From Troglohyphantes excavatus (Eukaryota > Arthropoda > Arachnida > Araneae > Linyphiidae): DNA of 64,000 nt. The first letter of the stretch is position 1. Every line of letters begins with the position of its first letter. The notes beneath the pieces were generated by a model, which was given only the letters and a program-made list of their open reading frames with translations, did not search any database and had not been told where the DNA came from. The DNA is taken from NCBI GenBank assembly GCA_963932185.1, contig OZ010673.1:60811897-60875896 (forward strand). The letters are read 5' to 3'. Position numbers and translations under genes: made by a program. This document shows positions 1-11,430 of the stretch, one piece after another.

Positions 1-167
1 ATGTAAGTGCGCTACTGCTCTTTTTATTCATTTTTACTCAGTTTTGAGTACTTCCTTTTTCAAAAATGAAACTTATGTATTCTGAGCTATAATAATCACC
101 CAATGTAATAAAAATGAGTACATTTTACTTATTTTTGAATACCTATTTTTACAGTACGGGATCATCT
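1..167 (+). repeat. Repeat family A, 3' part (cut by window edge)
   Basis: This is the right-hand third of the family A element described at 53230-53841. It carries the AAAAATGAGTACA motifs, the 'TATTCTGAGCTATAATAA' segment and the terminal TATTTTTACAGTA. The tRNA-like middle lies outside the window. Confidence 0.75.
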
Positions 168-250
168 AAAAGATAATGAATTGGAAATATTATAAACGAA
201 AAAAAAATTGAAATTTTTGGTCGAATTTCTCTTTTTTTTAGTGTGTATGT

Positions 251-950
251 ACACCTTAAGAGGAGAGGGTAGGGCGGTGAACCTCAATTTTAAATTTATC
301 ATAATTGTGCTTCTACTCCTCAAATGTTAACACAATTTTTATGATATATGTATTATGTTATTATTGATAACTTTTGAAATTTTTGAAACACAATCTCTTT
401 TTGGAGTTGAGTTGTAACAATTTAAAAAATTTAAATTAAAAACATTTAAGGTACACTTTTCTAGTAAACTATTATGAATATAAACAAAAAAAATTCTGAA
501 ATACAAATTAGACTGCATGTTCAACTTATGGAACCTCAAAAAACAGACAAAATGTATACTTAATGTTTTTAAAAAATTTAATTTACTTTTGTTTACATAA
601 AAATTTTTAGTTATTAAATGTATATAATTTTTTAATTTATTACCCATACAAAAGTATAAATTTTGTTGGTTCCACAAGTTGAACATGAAGTTTAATTTAT
701 ATTTCAGAAAAAAATGTGTTTATATTCATAAATGTTTACTAGAAAAGTGTACCTTAAACTTTTTAAATTTAAAATCTTAAAATTCTTACAACTCAACTCC
801 AAATAGTGATTGTGTTTCAAAAATTTCAAAAGTTATCAATAATAACATAATACATATATCATAAAAATTGTGTTAACTTTTGAGTAGTAGAAGCATAATT
901 ATGATAAATTTAAAATTGATGTTCAACACCCTCTCCTCCCCCCTTAACAC
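251..950. repeat. Foldback (inverted-repeat) element, ~700 bp
   Basis: Two arms of about 285 bp (about 253-535 and 668-948) are inverted copies of each other at roughly 90% identity by eye, around a central AT-rich region of about 130 bp. Shared blocks include the segment around 285-300 against 900-915 and the GTACACTTTTCTAGTAAAC block at 453 against its reverse complement near 733. The outer ends (GGAGAGGGT) are pyrimidine/purine rich. The only long ORF across it (339-686, minus) is a by-product of the AT-rich arms. It is probably a non-autonomous DNA transposon; no target duplication is clear. Confidence 0.75.
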
Positions 951-1440
951 TCTAAACACTTATACAACGGACACATACAAACAATAGACCCACTTGACCT
1001 GTGCTTCTTATACACTCCATATGACATCCACTCTGCCGGGTGGGACACAAACCGAGCACGCACGGTCGCTAGCAGGCTTTTCTTCGGGCTTTTCTTCGGA
1101 TCACCCATTTCCCCATCCTCGGCAGTCAGGATTCCGCGTAATGGACGAAGACGTGACAGCCGGGGTGTTGTTTTTCCCACGTAGATTGGGTAATGTGGGG
1201 GAAAGGAGTCTGTGTTTTTGCTGCTTTATTGCTCTGTTTTTGAGGGAGAGGGGGGCTCAAGTTTTAAGTTTTGAGAAATTTTTGAAAGAGATGTCTGGGA
1301 TGGGTTTTGTCGGGTGTGTTCTTTTCTTGGGAAGGGGATTTTTGTTTTGAGAAGTTTATTTTTGGGGGTGGGGGAACTGAGGGTTTTGGGTGGTGGATGG
1401 TTTGAGAAAGTTTTTTCGATTTTTTTTTTGTGTATCGGTA
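941..1440. promoter_or_regulatory. Skew-flip GC island 1
   Basis: This is unique, GC-richer sequence centred at 1030-1180. Hand counts: 941-1020 has G6:C26; 1261-1440 has G62:C7 and T81:A30. The left flank is A/C-rich and the right flank G/T-rich on the same strand. The 118-codon ORF through it (994-1350) looks like a composition effect and has no recognisable domain. A divergently transcribed promoter/enhancer or an initiation zone is an inference from skew only. Confidence 0.4.
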
Positions 1441-2640
1441 TTTATAGAACTATTTCTGGAGGACGATAAAGTACGTATTATCTAGTTAAGTTAAAAATCG
1501 GATAAAAGGGTTTTACGAGAAACGCCATTTCAGAAGATTATAAAGAATAAATATTATTTACCAACAAAACACAACAAGAACAATTGAAGGGTTTGCTGCA
1601 AAAAGGATGTAGCTCCATCCACGTAGCTAGAATTTGCAGTTGCATGTATTATCTTGTGGTAAAGTTTATTTAAGGTCCTGACCTCTCCGTTAGGATATAC
1701 AGAATTTCCTTCAACAATCATACGTGGGATACAGAGAATATACACATATAATGTTTGTACAGGCCATTTGAAGTGATACACATTAGTGAAAATCGAGCAA
1801 CCCGCTCTGAGTTTGTTGCACATATCTTAGGTGTTAACATGAGTATTTATCTCTATGCGGTGTGCATACCCCTCAGTTTCGTATATAAAAACTTATAATC
1901 TAACTAAAATCTAACATAAAAAGGAAAAAAGAAAAGGTCTGTGAAACAAAATTTTCTTGAGAGTCTCTCATGTTAAGAATTTGTATCTTGAACCAATACG
2001 AAAAGTTTACATTGTGTAGTTTTTGAGTCCAGCATATTTTGTATATGAAACATACAATTTGATAATTTAGGTTCATTTATATTCCTATTTTTGTCATAAG
2101 TGTTGATACAACTACTATCTTGTGGTAAAAAAAACTTGTTCTTGAAAGATGTAACTCCAATTGTTAGTTCTCGCGTTACTCAAGAAATAGAGCTGCCTTT
2201 CTCATTAGTTTGTTGCAATATAGAGGTATCTCATAGTGCTAACGCCATTTTCCTGCAAACGACTGATGTGCTTTGCTTACAGGAAGGTTATACAGCACTT
2301 ATAAACAGTAGGGTTTTTGATTCTTTTACGTTTTGTGGTTCTACGATGGACTACAACCAGACAACGCAGCAGATGAGCCGGACGTTACAGAGGGGGAGTG
2401 TGATGATTCAAAATGTAATTTTCTGTTTTTAAAGCCAAATTATATGCTATATTTCTATTGAAGTTTTCTTTAAATAAAATAATATTATAGTAAATTTTTT
2501 TTGTAAAATATTTTTATAGAGGTAGACAGAGCATCTATTTGGTTGCAAGAAAGTGGTAGCTCCAACAATCCAATATGTGCCACGTCATCTGGAAGATATA
2601 TTTTTGAGCGAAAATACTGTCATAATATGTAGGAACAATT
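1441..2640. other. Unique AT-rich sequence with possible decayed exons
   Basis: No repeat family was recognised. Two stretches have protein-like composition: 1554-1823 on the minus strand (89 codons) and about 2160-2414 on the plus strand, followed by an acceptor-like TTTTTATAG and an open 37-codon stretch ending in a stop at 2632. Neither matches a family I know. They could be exons of a decayed or divergent gene, or chance. Confidence 0.15.
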
Positions 2641-3312
2641 AAGAAGATTTATCAAAAAAAATATATTCTCACAATTTGGAATTTTGAATTTTCAAGCGTT
2701 TTTTACGGTTTTCTGCAAACTTAAATAATTGGAGCTACCTCCTTTTTTCCAGCAATCCCTCCGGTCAGACGGAATAGCTTGATTGTCTGCCTTATGCTAG
2801 TGAGGTTACATTGGCGACCAAACCTTTTTCTATTACCTTGAAGTAAAGTTTTACATAAAACCCTTCTGATCATGCTACGATAAAGCCACGTGTTTTGTGT
2901 AAATGAAATATTATGTCGGTTACGATTTCTGGGTTATGAGCTCACAGATAACATTGAGAAATAATAGCAAGTCCGGGGTTGAATCACGGCCAAGACTTGA
3001 GTGTAAAATATCGCATAAGTGGATGAAAGTTTTTTTGGCATTTTGTGAATAAGTTATTTTTATACTGTAAAAATTGGTCATTCTTTCAGGAAAAAAAATT
3101 AACCCAATAAAGGCAATATTTAAAAATAACCAAGAATACTGAAATTTTTACAAAAGAAAGTTTTGACTGATTTTTCAAGAGAACTAGTTAATATATTGTT
3201 AAAAAATAAGTGTTTATATTAAATAAAATAAAAATAACTAAAAGTAAATTGAAATATAATTACCATAAGATAAACAAATTTAACCCTTTACCCGGTAAAT
3301 TAATTCGACACA
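2641..3312. other. AT-rich intergenic, nothing recognised
   Basis: I see no ORF, RNA gene or repeat unit that recurs elsewhere in the window. Confidence 0.6.
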
Positions 3313-3927
3313 TGTACTGTAAAAAATATACTTAAAAATGAGTACCTGAACGTACTTGTTTATCTTTAAATATTTATTGCTTCGTAAATGAGACATGGCG
3401 ATCTCAAATATAAGCAACCGTATTTTCTGACAAAAGAGCAGTGTGATTTAATATTGCTAAGTTCAGCTTCTGTTCAAGCCATCTTAAGAAAATGACCTGA
3501 CAAACTTAAAATAGTTGTTCAGAAGATGGTTTCTGCATTATTTGATGTCGATTGCTTAAATGGTATAAGTGAGTGATTACAATTCAATTATATTAGTTAC
3601 CATTCTTTTAGTACACATTTTTAATATGTATTCTGTTTATAGCTACTTCACGTGGCCCTAGTTGTACAACGGATAAGGCACTGGACTGCGGTGCCTTAGG
3701 ATATGAGTTCAATGGCCTTAAGCTTTGGTTGTAATTTATTGATATTTATTCAAAGTTATTTGTGAAGGCAGCCTATGTAGGCAAAAAGCTACTTCCCTTT
3801 TATTCATTTTTGAGTGCATGTATGTTACAAAAATTAAACTTCTGTATTCGGAGCTGTGATAAGCATCGAATATAATAAAAAATTAGTTCATTTTACTTAT
3901 TTTAAAATACCTGTTTTTTAACAGTGT
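3313..3927 (+). mobile_element. Repeat family A, full-length copy
   Basis: It starts at TACTGTAAAAAA and ends at TTTTTAACAGTGT. The order matches other copies: left arm with GAGTAC motifs, a conserved 'CTTCTGTTCAAGCCATCTTAA' type block, the tRNA-like middle (ACAACGGATAAGGCACTGGA near 3666) and the right arm. The B box is damaged here (GAGTTCAATGGCC). This copy lacks the GACGACATCAGGTAGACGG insert seen in other copies, so at least two subfamilies exist. Confidence 0.8.
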
Positions 3928-4202
3928 GCGCTTTTAAAAAGAACTATTTAATTTCTGAATTTGTGGAGTGTCCACTGAAGTAATATGACTCAAATACATC
4001 GAAAATAAATGTTGAAAGCGGTACAAATTATGAACTTCCATACAAATACAATGACGACTGCTAGTTGTTACTATCCGTTTGGACCGGTTTCAAGCAGTTC
4101 TTGTGACATTCGTCATTCCCTGTAAAAAAAAGGTGATTTATAAAATCAAATAAATTCATACTACAACTTATAAGTAATTTAATGTATAGAATGTACAGCC
4201 GA

Positions 4203-4412
4203 GAAAAAAATGAACCACCCCTGATTTTTCGACCACTATTTATTGTTGGGTGAAACTTAATATACATTTAGTAAGGAATAAAGTCTTCTACACATTGATA
4301 TACAAAAACTTTGCATAAGGGACTATCTTCATATTTATTCCCTACAAAATGGTATATTAAGTTTAGCCCTACAATAAATAGTGGCCGAGAAATTAGGGTG
4401 GTTCGTTTTTTT
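4203..4412. repeat. Small foldback element, ~210 bp
   Basis: Arms of about 80 bp (4203-4285 and 4335-4412) are inverted copies. 'ACCACTATTTATTGTTGGG' on the left pairs with its near complement at 4369-4387, and 'TGAACCACCC' pairs with 'GGGTGGTTC'. The loop is about 50 bp. It is a MITE-like palindrome with no ORF. Confidence 0.7.
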
Positions 4413-5639
4413 CGTTTTTTTTACAAACTTTTAGCTTATGATAGATTTTTCACATGAAACTGGATTTAAATTAGCTTACATTCATCAGAAAAATACGTTT
4501 TTAAAATATCAGTAATTATGTTTTTAATCCTACAACAAAATATCAAAATGATACTTAATCTCCATTTCTTTATTTTTATAAAATATATTTTGAAATAAAG
4601 TTATCAATGTAAGATTTTTTTAAATATCGAACTCCTGTCGTCTCGAATATAAAAATCACGTCTTATAACCATCTAATCCTACTTAATTATAATTTGATTT
4701 TTATAAAGTACGCTGGTAATTATCAATGTATAATTATTTAATAAAAAACTAATCTTTTGCATCATACTTCTAATTAGAATCAATAAAAACTGTAGTATTA
4801 TATTTATTTACGTTAACTAAACAATGAAATCTCAAATCGCGCAGCAAGTTCAATAAACAATGAAATAGAATTTTCATGATTACGATTTTTACCGAATGCT
4901 TTAAAAATATATATCCTATTGTGTCTGTCAAATTAAGCACTTTTTTGCAAAATTTACAAAGTATAAACTATAAATTTATACTCACAGGATTATTATTATT
5001 ACTTTTTTAATAATTATGTATTTTTATAACACTTTTATTCTCTATTGCCGCTTTTAAATAATTTAGAATGTGTAATTTAATGTAATTTAATAAACTTTTT
5101 ATTTTCTAATTGTTGTGTTTTTACACTTTTAATGTTATTACACATTTAATGTTATTCTTAATACAAAACAATGGTCTTTAAACTTTGAAATGTTTGAATA
5201 AATAAATGTAATAAAAATAAGTGATTCTTATAATACATTATTTCTTTTCCACACTAAACCAAGATCAAATTAATGAAAACTATTTACTTGGCATCCCTTG
5301 CTCTGTTAGTTAAAATAAAAACAACGAGTCAGCAATTTTTTTTTAATTTTTACTGTTTATGTTATTTATCGTTCTTATAAAATATTTCAATAAACAGTTT
5401 GCTATTGAAAGTAAATGACTACATTTCAATAAAAAGCAAGAAAACTCTTTTCTAAAAAAAAATCATAATACATTATGTAACTTTTTAAGCCGTTATTAAA
5501 TTAAATGTGTTATTTTGCCTTAAATACCGTCCTGAAGACAAATAAAAAGTACTTTATTTCAAGTGTAATCACGGCAACCAGTGCTTGCTTATTCCAGAAT
5601 AAGGTGCATGTTTTTAAAACTGCGCATTAAACTTGATAA
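4413..5639. other. AT-rich intergenic, nothing recognised
   Basis: Very AT-rich with poly-A/T runs. There is no coding signal and no tandem unit. Confidence 0.6.
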
Positions 5640-7310
5640 GAATTCAAAATGCTTGAAACAATATATAAAACAACATAATATTTAACTTTTTAAACCATTT
5701 TCAAACCAATGTAACGTAATATTTAAATTTTAACCCACCAATACGATACTCACTAGAAATCAATAAAAGTATTTGGTACCAAATAAGAGAAAACATTATA
5801 TATACAACTTTTACACCATTATCATACCAATGAAATGAAATATTTAAATTAAAACCCAAAAATACTATACTACAAGAAATTAGTAACAGTATCTCTTTGA
5901 TTCCAAACAGAAAAAAGCCTGAAACAATATAAAGAAGACAACTTGAGATCTAACTTTTTATACCATTCTCATACCAATGTATTATAATATCTAAATTATA
6001 ACCAAAAAGACTATACTTACTATTTATAAATCAATAATAATATCTATTTGATACCAAATAGAAGAAAGCTTGAAAAAACATACAGAAGAAAACTTGAAAT
6101 TCAACTCTTGAACCCCCTTACTACTTAGAAATCAGTAACAATATGTCTTTAATACGAAACAGAAGAAATATTGAAACAACATACAGAAAAAAACTTGAAA
6201 TCCAACTCTTGAATCCCTTATCATACCAATGTAATATAATATTCAAATTATAACCAAAAAATACGATACTCAATAGTATCAGGATATATTTGGTACCAAA
6301 TAGAAGAAAACACGAAACCTAACTTTTGAAACCATTCTCATACCAATGTAATGTAATATCTAAATTATAACCAAAAAAGACGATACTACTTATATCCTAA
6401 CTATATCCTACTTATATCCTACTATATACTACTTACCTAACTTTTGAAACCATTCTCATACCAATGTATTGTAATATCTAAATTATAACCAAAAAAGACG
6501 ATACTACTTATAAATTAAATTAATAGAAAAATGCTTGAAACAACATACAGAAGAAAACTTGAAATTCAACTCTTGAGCCCCGTTAGTACTTAGAAATCGG
6601 TAACAATATGTCTCTAATACCAAATAAAAGAAATCTTGAAACAACATACAGAAGAAAACTTGAAATCAAAGTCTTGAAATCCTTATCATACCAATGTAAC
6701 GCAATATCTAAATTATAACCCAAAATACAATACTCAATAGTATCAGGATCTATTTGGTACCAAATAGAAGAAAACACGAAACCTAACTTTTGAAACCATT
6801 CTCATACTAATGTAACGTAATATTTGAATTATAACCCAAAAAGACGATACTACTAATAAATAAATACCAATACCTATTTGATACCAAATAGAAAAACATA
6901 ACTTGAAACAACATACAGCAGAAAACTTGAAATTCAACTCTTGAGCCTTAGAAATCAGTAACAATATGTATTTAATACCAAATAGAAGAAATCTTGAAAC
7001 AACATACAGAAGAAAACTTGAAATCAAAATCTTGAAACCCTTATCATACCAATGTAACGTAATATCTAAATTATAACCCAAAATATGATACTCAATAGTA
7101 TCAGGATCTATTTGGTGCAAAATAGAAGAAAACACAAAACCTAACTTTTGAAACCATTCTCATACCAATGTAATATCTAAATTATAACCCAAAAAGACGA
7201 TACTTACCACTTATAAATCAATAACAATATATATTTGATACTTTATAGAAGAATACTTGAAACAACATGCAGAGAAGAAAACTTGAAACCTAACACTTGA
7301 AACCATTCTC
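5640..7310. repeat. AT-rich satellite, ~116-143 bp units
   Basis: The phrase 'CATACCAATGTAAYRTAATAT' recurs near 5824, 5967, 6225, 6341, 6457, 6688, 6806, 7047 and 7163. Spacings are 116-143 bp, or about double that (231-258). Longer units carry an added block ('CTTGAAACAACATACAGAAG'). Short and long units are mixed, suggesting a higher-order array. The minus-strand ORFs here (6583-6777, 6743-7135) are products of the repeat. Confidence 0.85.
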
Positions 7311-7510
7311 ACCCCAGACTCAATGACAATCACCCGTTCCTTCCCCCTACATTGTAGCAAGCACTCAACAAACCTTCTATTAAGACGATTTATGTGGTTT
7401 TAACGCTGCCCCCCCCCCTCTCCCATTTAAGTATGTATCTAACCTTTCGAAAGGGAGAGATAGGGTGTGGGGGGCGGAGTAACAATGATTCATGAGTGCT
7501 TCAATCCATA
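7311..7510. promoter_or_regulatory. Skew-flip island 2 (short)
   Basis: Counts: 7321-7380 G5:C22; 7441-7500 G23:C7. A C-run (near 7411) lies left and G-runs (near 7470) lie right of the switch point, as in the larger islands but with little GC-rich centre. Confidence 0.3.
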
Positions 7511-7685
7511 TGACGATTTATCTTCTTGGTGCTTAACCTATCTTCACGCTCCTCTTTTGCTCAGGAATTCGTGGTTGCAGTACTTGGGTTTTGTGGACAG
7601 ATATAACAAGGGTTATTTCGAGATGAAAAGTTAGTTAATTTTAGACATTTTTGAATAAAATTTTTACCGTATAATTGGGCAGAAG

Positions 7686-7991
<306 letters not shown>

Positions 7992-8107
7992 CAAGATGGT
8001 ACACCGATGCAGTTTGCGCTATAAAGAGTTGACACTGCGCCATTTTGTTCTGTTATCAACAAGTGTCAGACACGCACGAGTGATAAATTAGAAAAGTGTG
8101 TGCATAG

Positions 8108-8660
8108 TAGGGTGGAGCGAAAAAAATCAAAATTTGATTAATGTAAAGTAATAGTGCGGAAAAGTTGCCTTTCATATACATTATTCACCATGTAAAAGGA
8201 TTTTGATAGCAGGCCTTGAAATTTACCAATAATAGGTAAAAATTTAATATGTTGTAACGCACTATTAGTCCAATCAGCAAAGGGTTCAATTCGGAAAAAA
8301 AATTAGGGAAATCTGGAAACAATTTTAATCGCTTCCAAAAAGTGCTCTGTATGATATATTAACTTTGCACCCCTGCACCCCACCGGCGTTGGCCGTCATC
8401 TTGGAAAAATGGCGGCCAAAATCATTTATTTGTGATTATCTCCTTATTTTGTAAATTTAGAGAAAATATTTCAATTACAAAATTATTTCCTAAGTAATTT
8501 TACACAAAAATGCAATTTGTATTATGTTTCTGCAACTCACCATTTAGACACTAGAGGCGAATAAAGTGAATACTAAATCACCAAGTGCCATGAAAACTCA
8601 AGAAACCGCTTTGATAGGACGTCTTTTGTTCCTTACTTTCTTTAAAAACCTCTCAATACC
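8108..8660 (+). repeat. Left long TIR of the 2.36-kb element
   Basis: It pairs with 9896-10468. It contains the GGCCGTCATCTTGG / ATGGCGGCC pair at 8391-8417, a decayed version of the YY1-like palindrome in the right arm. Confidence 0.88.
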
Positions 8661-9247
8661 TCATTCACGCATAATTTTTTTTAATTAACTTTTTAGTAAT
8701 GTATTTCGTATACATAAAACTAAAAAAAAAATTCAGCTTCAACACAAGTCATATTTTCTATATTATCATTGTATGCAGATAGTTCTAAATTTCTTTATGT
8801 ACACTACCAAATTTATTTACTTCAAGTCAGTTTCCGTATATATAAAAATTACAACTACGATTTTTTCTGATATTTCTTTACCTTCATATTATAGTTCGGT
8901 ACAACAAAGTACGCCTCATGTATTTGACTCCAGCACAGCTGGAGTGCTTTTTCTATGGTAAGTAAGCATGTGTTGTATGGTGATCTTGCGATCTCACCTG
9001 CTTTCAAAAGCCATGCGTTAGTCTAAGATCATTAACAGGGTACAATAATAATAAGAGTAGTAAGTTAAATGTAACAATTGAGGTCTATTAGGGAAACAAG
9101 CCTTGCAAACTATTCCGTGACTGAGTATTTGCACTATATTTTTCCAATAGTTATTGGGCATCAATAGTTATTTGCATTACAACATTAGAAAGCCTTTAAG
9201 GAATTTATTTTTATTGGGCAAAGATTATTTATTGTCCTTCCACACTG

Positions 9248-9285
9248 TGGGTTCGGTTTGATTAATTAACGTCGCACTAGTTACA
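9248..9285 (-). repeat. SINE S2 3'-tail fragment
   Basis: The 11-mer ACGTCGCACTA at 9269-9279 is the complement of the S2 tail TAGTGCGACGT (57336, 60809), with the neighbouring TTAATTAA and the AACC/AAAC-type tail. Only the tail is present. Confidence 0.5.
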
Positions 9286-9895
9286 CACTATGAAAGTAAA
9301 CACTGGGTGTAAGCAAACGTTTTTTAAAAAAAATTATGTCATCATTTAAAAGCCATGTGAAAGAAAATACTCTAGTATTTTTGTAAAATTCGAAGACATA
9401 ATGCTAAATTTTTAATGTTTCCTGAGTTTATAATAGGTTTTTTTTCATGTGTGATTCATATCCATTGGTTAAGTAGGATTTGATCAAGGACACTATTAGA
9501 AATTTTTTTTAACAGAAGCAAGCCATTTTGGCGCTCTTCCTCTTTTTGAACAAAGTAATACTTTTCAAGCAATCAGACAACTAAAAGTAATATAGTACTT
9601 ATATTCATACTTTGAATGATAAAATTTAGCTGTGGAAATATTTTAAGTTTTGAATAATAATTCAATATCAATATTGGAATTTAAAATGTTATTTGGATTG
9701 TAGAAGGGTGTTCCAAGTTGGAATAGTTACTTGGAAATAAATAGGGAAGATTTATTCTTCAACTCTATGGGAGCCCAATGTGAAATCTCTTTCAGAAATG
9801 GAAATATAACACTTATTTGCAAAATTCCCTCAGTAAAATTAACTTTATCTTAACGTCAAACAACCATTTTTGTTAAATTATACGTTCATAAGGTA

Positions 9896-10468
9896 TAGAG
9901 ATGTTTTTAATCAAAGTAAGGAACAACAGACGTCCTGTCAAAGCGGTTTCTTGAGTTTTCATGCCACTTGGTGATTTAGTATCCACTTTATTCGCCTCTA
10001 GCGTCTAAATGGTGAGTTGCAGAAACATAATGTAAATTGCATTTTTGTGTAAAATTACTTAGGAAATAATTTTGTAATTGAAATATTTTCTCTAAATTTA
10101 CAAAATAAGGAGATAATCACAAAAACCTGATTTTGGCCGCCATTTTTCCAAGATGGCGGCCAACGCCGGCGTAGTGCAGGGGTGCAAAATTAATATGTCA
10201 TACAGAACACTTTTTGAAAGCGATTAAAATTGTTTCCAGCTTTCCCCTATTTTTTTTCCGAATTGAACCCTTTGGTGACTGGACTAATAGTGCGTTACAA
10301 CATATTAAATTTTTACCTATTATTGGTAAATTTCAAGGCCTGAGGGGAACCTCAAGATATTATTTGCTATCAAAATCCTTTTACATGGTGAATAATGTAT
10401 ACGAAAGGCAACTTTTCCGCACTATTACTTTACATTAATCAAATTTTGATTTTTTTCGCTCCACCATA
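9896..10468 (-). repeat. Right long TIR of the 2.36-kb element
   Basis: Inverted copy of 8108-8660. At 10135-10161 it holds a short palindrome, GGCCGCCAT...ATGGCGGCC, whose right half reads CCAAGATGGCGGCC. This matches the YY1/Pho core AAGATGGCGGC (known motif; binding is inferred). Confidence 0.88.
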
Positions 10469-10484
10469 GTGCATAGTGTTGTCG

Positions 10485-11135
10485 TGTTTAATATGTCGAC
10501 ATTTATACCGAACAAAGAGCATTCGCGGACAGCATTAAATTTTATGTTTTCATTTGAATAAAACTGCTTCTGAATCACACCGATTACTTCGAAAGACTTA
10601 TGGTGAACTGCTCCATCGCAAGATACGTGTGAATGATGGTTTCGGCGTTTCAAAAGTGGAGACTTCGATGTTGTAGACATGGGACATGAAAAACCGACCA
10701 GGGGGGCGTGGTCTATTATGAGCTGTTAAAACCTGGGGAAACGGCTAATACTAAACGTTACCAACAACAATTGACCGATTTGAACCGTTCGCTTCTTGAA
10801 AAAAGGCCATAATACCGAAAGAAGCAACACAAAGTCATTTTTCTTCATGCCATTGCTCCATCACATACAGCAAAACCGGTTCGCAGCAAGTTGGAAGCAC
10901 TCAGCTGGGAAGTTCTATCCCATGCGACTTACTTACCAGACTTGGCTCATTCAGTTTACCACTGGTTTGCATCGATGGGTCACGCACTTGCTCAGCAGCG
11001 CTTTGGTTTGTACGAAGATGTGAAAAAAATTGCTCCATGAATGGTTCTCAAGAAAAGTGGAAGATTTTTACTGGGGTGGTATTCACAAATTGCCCGAAAG
11101 ATGGGAAAAATGTATAAAAAGCAATAGAGCGTACT
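10485..11135 (+). pseudogene. mariner transposase remnant (internally deleted, dead)
   Basis: Mariner-family (DD34D) transposases cut and paste DNA at TA sites. The start, in one frame after ATG at 10494, resembles the family N-terminus: 'FIPNKEHSRTALNF', then 'APSQDTCE.WFRRFKSGDF' with a stop inside. After about 10690 the sequence jumps to the catalytic region: 'VVYYELLKPGETANTKRYQQ' (from 10708), then 'KVIFLHAIAPSHTAKPV' and 'SWEVLSHATYLPDLA'. The family's HDNAPSH reads HAIAPSH here, so the second catalytic Asp is lost. The expected 'PSDYHLF' reads 'HSVYHWF', so the third is lost too. Several stops and frameshifts are present and the middle third (first catalytic Asp region) is missing. It starts only about 10 bp after the TSD of the long-TIR element. 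Family assignment is secure; the subfamily is not. Confidence 0.9.
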
Positions 11136-11239
11136 TTGAATAAACCACTTTTTATCATTCTTCCGAATTTAACGTTTGTGTGTGTGTTTTTTTTTAATTC
11201 GTATTCCATACTTGTACAACTGGTATATGTATCACTTAG

Positions 11240-11430
11240 CCAACAAAAAACAGAAAATCCAGATTTTAAAAGTTTCTTATCGGTGAATGATATTGTTTTT
11301 AATAGTCATTAAATTGCATTACATACTAAAGGAAAGTTCAATTTCTTACTAAGAAATAATCGATCTACTATATATTCGATTGTTTTGATAAGATATTTTC
11401 CGAATTGATCCAGTTAATTGGATTTCAATT
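11240..11430. repeat. Fragment of the pogo-like MITE
   Basis: It shares 'GAATGATATTGTTTTTAATAG' type sequence (11284-11305) and the following block with the MITE at 29396-29688, and ends near 'CCGAATTGATCC'. The outer TIRs are degraded. Confidence 0.55.

Larger units (their letters stand above)
8108..10468. mobile_element. 2.36-kb DNA transposon with ~550-bp TIRs and 8-bp TSD
   Basis: The termini are TAGGGTGGAGCG and its complement CGCTCCACCATA (one mismatch). They are flanked by the identical 8-bp duplication GTGCATAG at 8100-8107 and 10469-10476. The inverted repeats extend to about 8660 and 9896 and are about 93% identical by eye; the right arm has an extra ~22 bp near 10340-10363. The 1.2-kb middle has no credible ORF, so the copy is non-autonomous. 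An 8-bp TSD and a TAGGG start would suit hAT, and P or Merlin elements also fit on TSD length. Such long TIRs are atypical of hAT, so I leave the superfamily open. Confidence 0.9.
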
